Below, piece after piece: positions 48,246-57,026 of a stretch of 64,000 nucleotides of DNA; positions within the stretch are counted from its first letter, which is position 1; the number at the start of each line of letters is the position of its first letter. Location of the stretch: NCBI GenBank assembly GCA_021800855.1, contig JAJYYP010000003.1:1-64000 (forward strand), read 5' to 3'. Both the position numbers and the translations under genes were made by a program. Source of the stretch: an archaeon (GTDB taxonomy: Archaea > Thermoproteota > Nitrososphaeria > Nitrososphaerales > Gagatemarchaeaceae). The notes under the pieces are model-generated. The model was not told where the DNA came from, did no database searches, and worked only from the letters and a program-made list of their open reading frames with translations.

Positions 48246-49571
48246 ATGGAAGCGGCACGCGGTTTGTCATTTTCTTCAAGATACGGGCTCGACGGGCTCA
48301 GGGGGCTCCAGGGGGAGGCTTGGACGCTCTTTGCCATCAGAACGCTGAACTCGTTCGGCTTCTCGATGGCGATGCCTTTCTTCGGCCTCTACCTGCTGGA
48401 GGTCAGAGGGATCGACCTCGCAGCCACCGGAGCCGTGTACTTCGCCGCCGGAGTCCTCTCGCTGTCTAGCCAGCTAGTCGGAGGGAGGCTGACGGATGCC
48501 GTCGGCCCGAGGACGGTGATGCTGGCTGGATACTTCACCTCGATCGCCACGTCGGTATCCCTCGGGTTCATGGTCCTTGACAACTCGCCCGCCATCTACT
48601 TCTTTATCCTGTATCCCATGTTCTCGTTCCTGAGGGGGTTCTCGAACCCAGCCACCGGATCGATAATCGCCGGCCAGCCGGCCAGCCAGATTCGCGCTGG
48701 GTACAACCTGCTGACCATAGGCGGGAACCTCGGCTTTGCCATCGGACCCGCGCTCGGAGGGCCAATCACCGACGCCTTCGGCTACGCGACAGTCTTCTTC
48801 ATCAGCGCGGTCATGGTCGTCCCGGTGATACTGCTCACTGTCTTCCGGATCGCTGGAGGGGTCAGGGCGTCCCAGGACGCCCGTGGGGGGGCGTCGAGGC
48901 GGCTGCTGTCGTGGAGCAATGACAGGAACGTCATCGGGTTTCTGCTCCTGGCTGCCGGCCTGTACTTCGCAGTAGGGTACGAGATCCAGCCCCTGGCCCT
49001 CTACGTGGCGTACTTCCTGCACTTCACCAACACTGAGATAGGATATCTTTTCGCCACCAACGGCGGCGTCATCGTCCTGCTCCAGCTACCTCTCATCAAC
49101 ATGGTCCAGAAGGCGCGGACCCTCGTGTTCCCCCTGCTCCTCTCCCCGCTCCTGCTCGTAACCAGCTTCCTGATGGCCGGACTCTCGACTGGGTTCATCC
49201 AATACGAAGCCGTCATGGTGGTGCTGACGCTCGGGGAGGTCATGGCGACGGTCCCTTCGCAGACTGTGATCGCACTCTTCTCGAGGTCGGGGAATAGAGG
49301 GACATACCAGGGGTACTATTACGCCGCGACTTCTTCAGGGAGATCCACGGCCGCGGCTGTCGGGCCCGCCAGCTTCGAGCTGTTGTCCTTCGCCCCGGCC
49401 TGGGGGTGGTACTTGGTGGCGGCTTTCGTCATGGCGATCTTCTTCGGGTTCGTCCTGATCGGCCCGAAGATACAGCACGACTACGAAAGCATGGGGGGTG
49501 GGGAGGGGAACCCGACCGCCACGGGAGGGGCGGGGACGCCCCCCTCCGCGAAGCTCAGGGCTTCCTGGTGA
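48246..49571 (+). CDS. MFS transporter
   Basis: TLFAIRTLNSFGFSMAMPFFGLYLLEVRG, GGRLTDAVGPRTVMLAGY, GNLGFAIGPALGG. Confidence 0.88.
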   Translation: MEAARGLSFSSRYGLDGLRGLQGEAWTLFAIRTLNSFGFSMAMPFFGLYLLEVRGIDLAATGAVYFAAGVLSLSSQLVGGRLTDAVGPRTVMLAGYFTSIATSVSLGFMVLDNSPAIYFFILYPMFSFLRGFSNPATGSIIAGQPASQIRAGYNLLTIGGNLGFAIGPALGGPITDAFGYATVFFISAVMVVPVILLTVFRIAGGVRASQDARGGASRRLLSWSNDRNVIGFLLLAAGLYFAVGYEIQPLALYVAYFLHFTNTEIGYLFATNGGVIVLLQLPLINMVQKARTLVFPLLLSPLLLVTSFLMAGLSTGFIQYEAVMVVLTLGEVMATVPSQTVIALFSRSGNRGTYQGYYYAATSSGRSTAAAVGPASFELLSFAPAWGWYLVAAFVMAIFFGFVLIGPKIQHDYESMGGGEGNPTATGGAGTPPSAKLRASW

Positions 49572-49658
49572 TTTGGCCGCGCCGAGAAAGCGAATAGTAT
49601 GGGCCGCCTTTGCCGCCCGTGGCCATCAGACCTGGGCGTGCTTTCTGTATCTAGATGG

Positions 49659-49766
49659 CGCCCTGGCCGGGACTTTCGTCTCAGCGATTTCGAACCCGGG
49701 TCGCTGCCGCTCTGCCGGCTCGCGGCCGATGACAGGGCAGCATACTGACCTCTATACGACCAGGGC
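49659..49766 (-). tRNA. tRNA-Asp (GUC) with two introns: 49710..49729 (20 nt, canonical 37/38) and 49673..49688 (16 nt, T-loop 59/60)
   Basis: Minus strand GCCCUGG UC GUAUAGAGGUCAGUAU G CUGCC CUGUCA[UCGGCCGCGAGCCGGCAGAG]C GGCAG CGAC CCGGG UUCGAA[AUCGCUGAGACGAAAG]U CCCGG CCAGGGC G. All four stems pair after removing both introns (108 - 36 = 72 nt); both junctions fit 3-nt-bulge / 4-bp / 3-nt-bulge BHB motifs. Confidence 0.93.
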
Positions 49767-49803
49767 ACCTGAAAAAGGCTGGCTCACTGGGTGGTTTTAA
49801 GCT

Positions 49804-49938
49804 TCATACCCGCTCGAGGAAGTTGTCCCCCGAAGGGAGGGGCCCCCCGTGGTGCTTATGAGTCGAACCGCACCGCTCCAAGTGTCTCTTGAACTTCTTG
49901 GCGCTGATGAGCTTGCCACATTTTGGGCAGACAGGCAC
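49804..49938 (-). CDS. Small C2HC/C2H2-type zinc-finger protein (44 aa), not in supplied ORF track
   Basis: GTG start VPVCPKCGKLISAKKFKRHLERCGSTHKHHGGPLPSGDNFLERV*; GTATAC box about 25 nt upstream on minus strand. Confidence 0.7.
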   Translation of the reverse strand: MPVCPKCGKLISAKKFKRHLERCGSTHKHHGGPLPSGDNFLERV

Positions 49939-49986
49939 GCCTCAGCCAGTCCCTGGTGGCGTATACGTCTTCCCATGCCGTAAGGG

Positions 49987-50598
49987 TTGAATCCGGGTGG
50001 AAGAGGACCCGACGACGTGGAGCGCTTGAAGAGGTGCGGCTGGCCCTCGTTAGACGATCCGCTCTACCGGGAGTATCACGACAAGGAGTGGGGGGTCCCT
50101 CTGCACGACGACCGGATGCTCTTCGAGTTCATAGTCCTCGAAGGGGCCCAGGCTGGCCTGAGCTGGCACACGATACTTCGGAAGCGGGAGAACTACAGGC
50201 GCGCGTTCGAAGGGTTCGACCCGAAGCGGGTGGCGAGCTACGATTTACGGAAGATCCGAAGTCTGCTGGCGGATTCGGGAATTGTCAGGAACAGGCTCAA
50301 GGTGAACTCCGCGGTCCAGAACGCGAAGGCTTTCGTCAGAATCCAGAGGGAATTTGGCTCGTTCGACGAGTATGCCTGGAGGTTCGTCGGGGGGAAGCCG
50401 AAGACGAACAGGTGGAGGGCGCTAGAAGACGTCCCGGCGGTCTCACCCGAGGCGAACGCAATGAGCAGAGACCTGGTCGCCAGGGGGTTCAGCTTCGTTG
50501 GACCCACGATCTGCTATGCGCACATGCAGGCCACAGGTATGGTGAACGACCACGTCACCGGCTGTTTCAGGCACAAGGAGATCGCAGGGCTGTCTTAG
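49987..50598 (+). CDS. tag: DNA-3-methyladenine glycosylase I
   Basis: RCGWPSLDDPLYREYHDKEWGVPLHDDRMLFEFIVLEGAQAGLSWHTILRKRENYRRAF; FVGPTICYAHMQATGMVNDH. Confidence 0.95.
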   Translation: MNPGGRGPDDVERLKRCGWPSLDDPLYREYHDKEWGVPLHDDRMLFEFIVLEGAQAGLSWHTILRKRENYRRAFEGFDPKRVASYDLRKIRSLLADSGIVRNRLKVNSAVQNAKAFVRIQREFGSFDEYAWRFVGGKPKTNRWRALEDVPAVSPEANAMSRDLVARGFSFVGPTICYAHMQATGMVNDHVTGCFRHKEIAGLS

Positions 50599-51485
50599 AG
50601 GAGGCCGAGGGCCTTCATCCCGTCGATGACCTTCCGCGCCTCGTCCCTGTCCAGAGCGAGCAGCGGCCTCCTTGGGGACCCGCAGTCCAATCCCCGCACC
50701 TTCAGTATCTCGTAGTATGCTGAGATTTGGTTCTGTTTCACCAGCCCCTTGAACGCGCGGACAGTGCTCTGCTCAGCCAGGGCCGCGGCGTGGTCCCCTC
50801 TCCGCACAGCGGTTAACATCGACTTGAAGAGCTCGGGGACGGCGCTGGCCCCTCCTGAGACCAATCCGGAGGCACCCGAGTAAATTGCGAATAGCCCGTA
50901 CTCCTCGGTCCCGTTCATCACCGGAAAATCGCGTGGGACCGAGTCTACGAGTTCCATTAGGTGTAGGAAGTCCCTTGAAGAGTCCTTGAGCCCGGAGATT
51001 ATGCCCCTCTCTGCTAGCTCGGCGACAGTCTTAGCCTGGAGGTTGTTCCCGGTGAACTGCGGTATGTTGTAAGCAAGTACCGGTATCTCGACAGCTTCGG
51101 AGAGTGTCTCGAAGTGCTTCGCCACGGCTCGGTCCCCTGGCCTGTAATAATATGGCGTGAGGCTTGCCACGGCGTATGCCCCTGCGTCCTCGGCGTGCTT
51201 AGCCAGGTCGACAGCGGAAGTGGTGTCCGCTGCCCCTACCTGGACAACGACCGGGACCCTCTTGCGTGAAGCGCCTATAGCCGCCTCTGCCACCGACTTC
51301 CTCTCCTCGACAGTGAGCATCGGGCCGAGTCCTGTGCTCCCGCATGGGAATATCCCGTCGGCCCCCTTCGACACCTGGAAGCGGACAAGCTTCGCGATGC
51401 GGTCGGTATCGACCCGCCCTCTGTCGTCGAAGGCTGTTAGGAGCGCGGTGTAGAGCCCTTTGACCTTGGGGGCTAGCCTGGCCAA
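50595..51485 (-). CDS. Dihydrodipicolinate synthase / N-acetylneuraminate lyase superfamily aldolase (DapA-like)
   Basis: GIFPCGSTGLGPMLTVEERKSVAEAA, VASLTPYYYRP, VLAYNIPQFTGN, GLKDSSRD. Confidence 0.9.
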   Translation of the reverse strand: MARLAPKVKGLYTALLTAFDDRGRVDTDRIAKLVRFQVSKGADGIFPCGSTGLGPMLTVEERKSVAEAAIGASRKRVPVVVQVGAADTTSAVDLAKHAEDAGAYAVASLTPYYYRPGDRAVAKHFETLSEAVEIPVLAYNIPQFTGNNLQAKTVAELAERGIISGLKDSSRDFLHLMELVDSVPRDFPVMNGTEEYGLFAIYSGASGLVSGGASAVPELFKSMLTAVRRGDHAAALAEQSTVRAFKGLVKQNQISAYYEILKVRGLDCGSPRRPLLALDRDEARKVIDGMKALGLL

Positions 51486-51726
51486 CTGGACCGGAGGCGG
51501 CTTGGGGTGAGACTTATCCTTGGCGTTCCTTCCCTACTTCCGCATCCCCGATACGTCACTCCGCTTCCCGTGCCGTGACAAGGAGAAAGTTGGGCCGACG
51601 CTGGGGCAATTGAAAATCCCTATATCACCACCTAACAAAACTATGGCAAGGCACTCCTTGAAAACACGGCTATCATCCCCGCATGCAATCCGCCGGCCCG
51701 CGCATTAGCTGGGGTGGCAGAAGTAA

Positions 51727-52386
51727 GTGGTCCACCCGTATTTCATCGAGAACTCTTTCCTGAGTCTCATCAGCGGGTTGGTGGCCCTCGCTGTGAGCTA
51801 CTATGCATTCAGGTACAGGAGGGTGACAGGTTCAAGCTTCCTCAGGCTCCTGAGCGTCGGGTTCATGCTGCTCGGAGTTGGTCTGCTGGTGCAGGGCTCG
51901 GTGTACCTACTGGCCGAGTTCAACGTCGGAAGGTTCGCCGACAGGGAGGCGCTGGTCTACGGTGCCACAGGCGTCTACCTCGTCCTTCAGTCCGCGGCCT
52001 ACCTTCTTATCGGGACAGGGTATACCATCCGGGTCCAGAGGGGGGAAACCTCGGAAGGGACGGGGACGGCCGCAGCGTTCCTCGCCGTGCAGGCGACACC
52101 GCTCCTATTCGGTACCCTCGTACTCGATGCAGGGGAACTCGTGATTCTGGTGCTCGTCTCATTCGTCGTCTTCCAGGGGGCGATGGCGTACTCGGAGCTG
52201 AGGAACAGGCTGTCGCTCTACGTGCTGCTGGGCTTCGCGCTCATCGCGCTCTCTCACCTTGGAGAGTTGCTCGGGAGCTTGCTGGCGTCGGGGGACCTGT
52301 ACCTCGTTGGTGGGACGGCCAATCTCGCGGGGTTCTGCCTTCTCCTCCTGTTCGTCATCCGGAGTGGGAGAGTTGGCTCAGCCTGA
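51727..52386 (+). CDS. Multi-pass membrane protein, unknown function
   Basis: About seven hydrophobic helices; precedes and overlaps a wHTH gene; CCTATATCA box further upstream. Confidence 0.65.
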   Translation: MVHPYFIENSFLSLISGLVALAVSYYAFRYRRVTGSSFLRLLSVGFMLLGVGLLVQGSVYLLAEFNVGRFADREALVYGATGVYLVLQSAAYLLIGTGYTIRVQRGETSEGTGTAAAFLAVQATPLLFGTLVLDAGELVILVLVSFVVFQGAMAYSELRNRLSLYVLLGFALIALSHLGELLGSLLASGDLYLVGGTANLAGFCLLLLFVIRSGRVGSA

Positions 52387-52657
52387 AAAGCAGAGGAGCA
52401 CAATCAGGATCTACCTCGACATCCTGAGCGCCGCGGACGAAGAAGGCAACGCGAAGACGACCAGGCTCATCCAGAGGGCGAACCTCCCGCACGACAGGCT
52501 CATGAAGCACCTTGGCGAACTCCAGAAGAGAGAGCTCCTTGTAGAGGTCAGCGACGGTGGAAACCGATACTACACCGTAACCCCCAAAGGCAGGGAGTTC
52601 GTCAACGAAGTCAGAAGGGCGCAGAGCTTCCTTTCAGCGTTCGGCGTGTCAATCTGA
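52364..52657 (+). CDS. Winged-helix transcriptional regulator (HTH_45-like)
   Basis: RSTIRIYLDILSAADEEGNAKTTRLIQRANLPHDRLMKHLGELQKRELLVEVSDGGNRYYTVTPKGREFV; GTG 52364 overlaps upstream gene. Confidence 0.85.
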   Translation: MGELAQPEKQRSTIRIYLDILSAADEEGNAKTTRLIQRANLPHDRLMKHLGELQKRELLVEVSDGGNRYYTVTPKGREFVNEVRRAQSFLSAFGVSI

Positions 52658-52673
52658 AACAAGGAGGCGCCCG

Positions 52674-52715
52674 TGAACGGTGCGTTCATACGCAACGTTC
52701 TCTGCGGATATATAG
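52674..52715 (+). promoter_or_regulatory. Palindromic operator candidate TGAACG-gtg-CGTTCA (52674-52688) followed by TATA-like GGATATATAG
   Basis: Perfect 6-bp inverted repeat with 3-bp spacer directly downstream of a wHTH gene and upstream of the sqdB-like gene. Confidence 0.5.
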
Positions 52716-52763
52716 AACGCTATAGAGGGACTTCGAGTTGACGAGGGCCCTGGCGAAGCGGCG

Positions 52764-54047
52764 GTGCCTATGAGGGACACCGTCATGATATTCGGCGGGG
52801 ACGGCTACATAGGGTGGCCGCTCGCCCTGAACTTGGCCTGGGGCACCGACGACGACGTCGTGGTGGTAGACAACCTTGTCACCAGGCGCTTGGTTGAGTC
52901 GGTGGGATCCGACTCGCTGGTTCCGATCGGGAGCCCTCCTGCTAGGTTGCAAGCCTACCACCGAGCTTCGGGGAAGGACAATCTGACTTTTGTCCGGGCT
53001 GACGCCAGAGACCCGAGAGAAGTCGACTGGGTTATCTCGAAGTACCAGCCTCAGAAGGTAGTCCACCTCGCACAGCAGAGGAGCGCGCCGTTCAGCATGA
53101 TAGACCAGGAGCACGCGCTTTACACCGAGTTGAACAACGTAGCGACGAACTTGAACATAGTCTTCTCAATGACAAGGCACGTCCCTGAAGCGCACCTCCT
53201 TAAGATGGGGACGATGGGAGAGTACGGGACACCGAACATAGAGATCACAGAAGGCCCGGTGGAGATACGTAGGAACGGCCGCCGACACATGGCTATGTTC
53301 CCCAGAGCCGTGCAGAGCTGGTACCACCTGAGCAAGATTTTCGACACCTTCAACGTGATGCTAGCCAACAAGGTCCACGGCCTACGGGCGACCGACGTGA
53401 TGCAGGGCGTCGTCTATGGGAGCCAGACGGAGGAGATAGTCGACGAGGCGCTCTCCACGCGGTTCGACCTCGACTCCATCTGGGGGACGGTCATCAACAA
53501 GTACGTGGCCCAGGCGGTGGTTTACAACAAGCTTCTCATATACGGCAGGGGGAGACAGACGAGGGGTTACCTCTCCCTCTACGACAGCGTAAAATGCCTG
53601 AGCCTGCTCCTCGACAACCCTCCCTCGGAGGGTGAGTACAGGGTCGTCAACCAGATAGACGAGACGTTCGACACGGTGCAACTGGCTGAGAAGGTGAAGG
53701 CCATCGCCGAAGAGTTTGGATACACGGTGGGCTTCGAGAAGGTGAGGAACCCGCGGGTCGAGAGCGAAGCGCATTACTACAAGGTTCAGCACAAGATCCT
53801 ACCCTCGCTGGGCTTCTCAAGGACGAAACAGATCGATGAAGTCATCAGGGAAATCTTCCAGACGGTGACGAAATACAAGCCGAGGGCGATGAAGATGAAG
53901 GCGCTGCTGGCGCCCTCCGTCACCTGGAGCGGGCGCAAAAAGATCGCTTCGGACGCGTTTCAGCTGCCAAGGGACCTCACCGGCTGGCCGGCGTCGCAGG
54001 AGCTGCTAGAACTGGCTAAAGACCAGGCACCCAAGGTCCAATCGTAG
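52764..54047 (+). CDS. UDP-sulfoquinovose synthase-like (SqdB/Agl3) NAD-dependent epimerase
   Basis: MIFGGDGYIGWPLALNLA, VHLAQQRSAPFSMID, LLKMGTMGEYGTPNIEITEG, SWYHLSKIFDTFNVMLANKVHGLRATDVMQGVVYG. Confidence 0.88.
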   Translation: MPMRDTVMIFGGDGYIGWPLALNLAWGTDDDVVVVDNLVTRRLVESVGSDSLVPIGSPPARLQAYHRASGKDNLTFVRADARDPREVDWVISKYQPQKVVHLAQQRSAPFSMIDQEHALYTELNNVATNLNIVFSMTRHVPEAHLLKMGTMGEYGTPNIEITEGPVEIRRNGRRHMAMFPRAVQSWYHLSKIFDTFNVMLANKVHGLRATDVMQGVVYGSQTEEIVDEALSTRFDLDSIWGTVINKYVAQAVVYNKLLIYGRGRQTRGYLSLYDSVKCLSLLLDNPPSEGEYRVVNQIDETFDTVQLAEKVKAIAEEFGYTVGFEKVRNPRVESEAHYYKVQHKILPSLGFSRTKQIDEVIREIFQTVTKYKPRAMKMKALLAPSVTWSGRKKIASDAFQLPRDLTGWPASQELLELAKDQAPKVQS

Positions 54048-54051
54048 GCGC

Positions 54052-55155
54052 TTGGAATACACACACGTAGAGGCCACCGGTGGGAGGACAGAAAGGACTT
54101 CCCCCAACCTGAACTGCCTCCTCGTCGCCCCGACAGACCCGCTCACAGGCGGGCCTAGGACAGGCGCGCTCAGGAGACTCCTGAACCCGCCCGCAGGGGT
54201 AAGATACAGGCTAGCGACCGACCGGCTGAGATATCCGAAGAGGGCGGCCAGCTACGAGTTCAACCCTGCGAACGTCGCCCTGGGGGCTGCCCGCTTCGCT
54301 CTGGAGCACCTCGTCCCAATCGACCAGAAGGGGGTGGCCATCGTCCACTCATTCTTCTGGGACGTCAGGAAGTACGACCACCGTTGGATTCACGAGAGCG
54401 ACCAATCCTTCGGGCAGTTCATGCTGGGGTACAACAATATCGGCGAGAGGGTTCGCCGCCTAGCCAACGAAGGGTTCTCCTCTTATCTGAACTCGAAGTG
54501 GTGCGCCGGTGCGGTCACTTGGACCGAGTGGGCGAAGAGAGGCTTCGTCGAGGACGGCGTCGACCCTTCGAAGGTCTTCGTGATACCTCCCCCCTTCGAG
54601 ACAGTCAGCATCAGGCGTGAGCACCAGGGGTGCAACATACTGTACATCGGGAGGGAGTTCAGGAGGAAGGGAGGAGACGCCGTCCTCAGGGCCTTCAGTT
54701 CGCTCAAGGGGAGCGCCGGAATCAGTCTGACGTTCGTTGGCCCACTGGGAACACAGGAGGCCAGGAACATCGTCAGGTCTGACCCGCGAATCAGGCAGGC
54801 AGACAGCATCGCCGATGCCACTCTTCGAGATGTAATCTGGCCGGCCACAGACATCTTTGTTCTTCCCACAAGGGCGGACGCCTTCGCCCTGGCAGTGGTC
54901 GACGCCATAAGGAGGGGGATTCCTGTCGTCGCGACGAAGATACCACCAATCGCCGAGGTGGTCGAGGACCGCGTCTCAGGGCTACTCTGCGAGGCTGGAG
55001 ATGAAGATGGCCTGCGAGGACGTATGCAGAGGCTCGTCGACGACTCCACGGCGAGGGAGGAGATGGGGGAAAACGCGAGGAGACGGGCCGCGGAGCTGTT
55101 TTCACCCGCGAAGGTCGGGAGGGCGCTCAGAGGGGTGTACAACCTTGGGGAGTGA
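54052..55155 (+). CDS. Glycosyltransferase, group 1 (GT4-like)
   Basis: ILYIGREFRRKGGDAVLRAFSSLKG, DIFVLPTRADAFALAVVDAIRRGIPVVATKIPPIAEVVEDRVSGLLCEAGDEDGL. Confidence 0.9.
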   Translation: MEYTHVEATGGRTERTSPNLNCLLVAPTDPLTGGPRTGALRRLLNPPAGVRYRLATDRLRYPKRAASYEFNPANVALGAARFALEHLVPIDQKGVAIVHSFFWDVRKYDHRWIHESDQSFGQFMLGYNNIGERVRRLANEGFSSYLNSKWCAGAVTWTEWAKRGFVEDGVDPSKVFVIPPPFETVSIRREHQGCNILYIGREFRRKGGDAVLRAFSSLKGSAGISLTFVGPLGTQEARNIVRSDPRIRQADSIADATLRDVIWPATDIFVLPTRADAFALAVVDAIRRGIPVVATKIPPIAEVVEDRVSGLLCEAGDEDGLRGRMQRLVDDSTAREEMGENARRRAAELFSPAKVGRALRGVYNLGE

Positions 55156-55167
55156 ACGCAGATCGGA

Positions 55168-56322
55168 ATGACTACGCCGGGACGTGGGTACATGCGTCCA
55201 GGATTCACCATCGCCCTCTCCCTGCGGCTACTGACGTCGTCCTTGGCGATAGTCATCCCGCTGTACGCCATCTCCTTGGGCGCGACCCCTTCTGAGGCCG
55301 GCGTGGTGGTCGTCCTGCTCTGGCTCGGTAACGCGGTCGGGGCTGCAGCGGCCACCCTTGCTGTGAGGGATCAGTCGGTCTCTTCTGTGGGCGGCTTCAT
55401 CATTCTGGGCGCCTCGACGCTTGTCTTGGGGTTGAGGGCCCCGTACGCCCCTCTCTCGCTCGGCGTCCTGGTGGCCGGGGTTGGGATGGGACTCCCCCAG
55501 CCTCTGCTCTCAGCCATCATGCACATGCACTCGGCGCCGGAGCGGCCCTTCACTGGACTAGGGGTATATTCCACGGCGCTGGGGATCGGACTCGTCCTCG
55601 GCCCCCTGGTGGCCTACGGGGTGCACGCTCTCTACGGCTTCTCGGGGGTCTTCGAGGCTCTCGCAATTGTCTCGGCAGCCGGAGTCGCCAGCGCCTGGGG
55701 AGGAAGAGAGGGCATTAGGGGGCGCCCGAAGCCCCCCGTACCCTCCATCGCCGCCTGGGCGCGGGCCCTGGGGAGGCCGGCATTCAGGCGCGCCTTCATG
55801 GTGAACCTCCTGTACTCGCTCCTCCTCCCCGTCTTCCTCTCATACGGCGGCGTCTACGCCGAAGAGAGGTTCGGATTGTCGTCTGGGGAGGCGTTGCTCC
55901 TCTTCACCTTGGTGTTTCTGGCATCTGTAGCGATACGCTACGCCTCGATCGGTGCTACCGTGGACCCGGGGAGGGTCCTCCTGGTTTCGGCAGGCTTCCT
56001 CACGGCGTCTACAATGTGCATCACACTTGCCCCGTCCTGGCCCGTGTTCGTGGCAGGGATGCTCCTGTTCAGCGTACCGCACGCAATGGTCTTCCCCGTC
56101 GCGAACTTCCTCGCCTTCAGGTCCGTCGAGACGCCGGACATCATCAACACCAGCTATGCCTTCCAGGCTTCTTCTGGGGGAGCGGAGGTCCTGTCACCGC
56201 TCCTGGCGGTCGCCCTTATACCGACAGCCGGTCTCCAGGGGGTCTTTGCGGTCGGAGTCGTGGTCGCCGGGACGGCTTTCGTGCTGGCTGCGCGGGGGCG
56301 CGACGGCGCTCCAGGGTCATAG
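55168..56322 (+). CDS. MFS transporter
   Basis: 12-TM pattern beginning RPGFTIALSLRLLTSSLAIVIPLYAISLGATPSEAGVVVVLLWLGNAVGA. Confidence 0.85.
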   Translation: MTTPGRGYMRPGFTIALSLRLLTSSLAIVIPLYAISLGATPSEAGVVVVLLWLGNAVGAAAATLAVRDQSVSSVGGFIILGASTLVLGLRAPYAPLSLGVLVAGVGMGLPQPLLSAIMHMHSAPERPFTGLGVYSTALGIGLVLGPLVAYGVHALYGFSGVFEALAIVSAAGVASAWGGREGIRGRPKPPVPSIAAWARALGRPAFRRAFMVNLLYSLLLPVFLSYGGVYAEERFGLSSGEALLLFTLVFLASVAIRYASIGATVDPGRVLLVSAGFLTASTMCITLAPSWPVFVAGMLLFSVPHAMVFPVANFLAFRSVETPDIINTSYAFQASSGGAEVLSPLLAVALIPTAGLQGVFAVGVVVAGTAFVLAARGRDGAPGS

Positions 56323-56480
56323 TGGGCAGAGGGCCATAGAGGGCGCCCTGGAGACGAGGAGCCACGCTTTGGTTCCTCTGTCAATCGGTCCGGCTCGGCC
56401 CGCACGAGGGCGAGGGTCACCGTTTGCTCCCCGAAGGACTACATTGTTAAATCGCGGCGTGGGCAGGGAGCAATCTAAGC

Positions 56481-56921
56481 TTGGGCAAACAGGTCCAGGG
56501 GTCCAGTCCTGAGGTGAGGGGGAACACCCTCCGGGTCTATCTTTACGTGCTCCAGCACGGGCCATGCGAGCTGAAGGACGTCCAGTCAGGCCTGGAGTTC
56601 TCGACCGCCTCCCTCGCCTCCTATCATCTGAAGCGCCTCATCGACGGCGGATACGCCACCCAGGACAACTATGGGAGGTACCTGGCGTCCAAAGACGCTG
56701 CAGGGGAGATCCTTGAGGGATACGTGAAGGTGGGCGCCGTCGTCGTCCCACAGCTCCTCTTCGTCTCAGTGCTGTTCACCTTGCTGGTAGGCTACTTTTC
56801 GGCGATGTCTTACAGATCGGCGTCCTACGTCCCGCTGCTCGTAGTTGCCTCACTTGCCCTGGTGGCGGTGGTGTGGTACGAGACGTCCAGGGTGTGGCGA
56901 CGGCTCGCTTCGTGGAAATGA
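56481..56921 (+). CDS. Membrane-anchored winged-helix regulator
   Basis: N-term LRVYLYVLQHGPCELKDVQSGLEFSTASLASYHLKRLIDGGYATQDNYGRYLAS; C-term two hydrophobic helices. Confidence 0.8.
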   Translation: MGKQVQGSSPEVRGNTLRVYLYVLQHGPCELKDVQSGLEFSTASLASYHLKRLIDGGYATQDNYGRYLASKDAAGEILEGYVKVGAVVVPQLLFVSVLFTLLVGYFSAMSYRSASYVPLLVVASLALVAVVWYETSRVWRRLASWK

Positions 56922-57026
56922 GGGCCCAGGGGATGAGACGGCGCATTCAAGCTCTTTGAAAGGCAGGTAGGAGCCCGCTTGACAGAGTTTCAAGGGTCTA
57001 GCAATATCCGGGGGCCCTAGGGAGGT

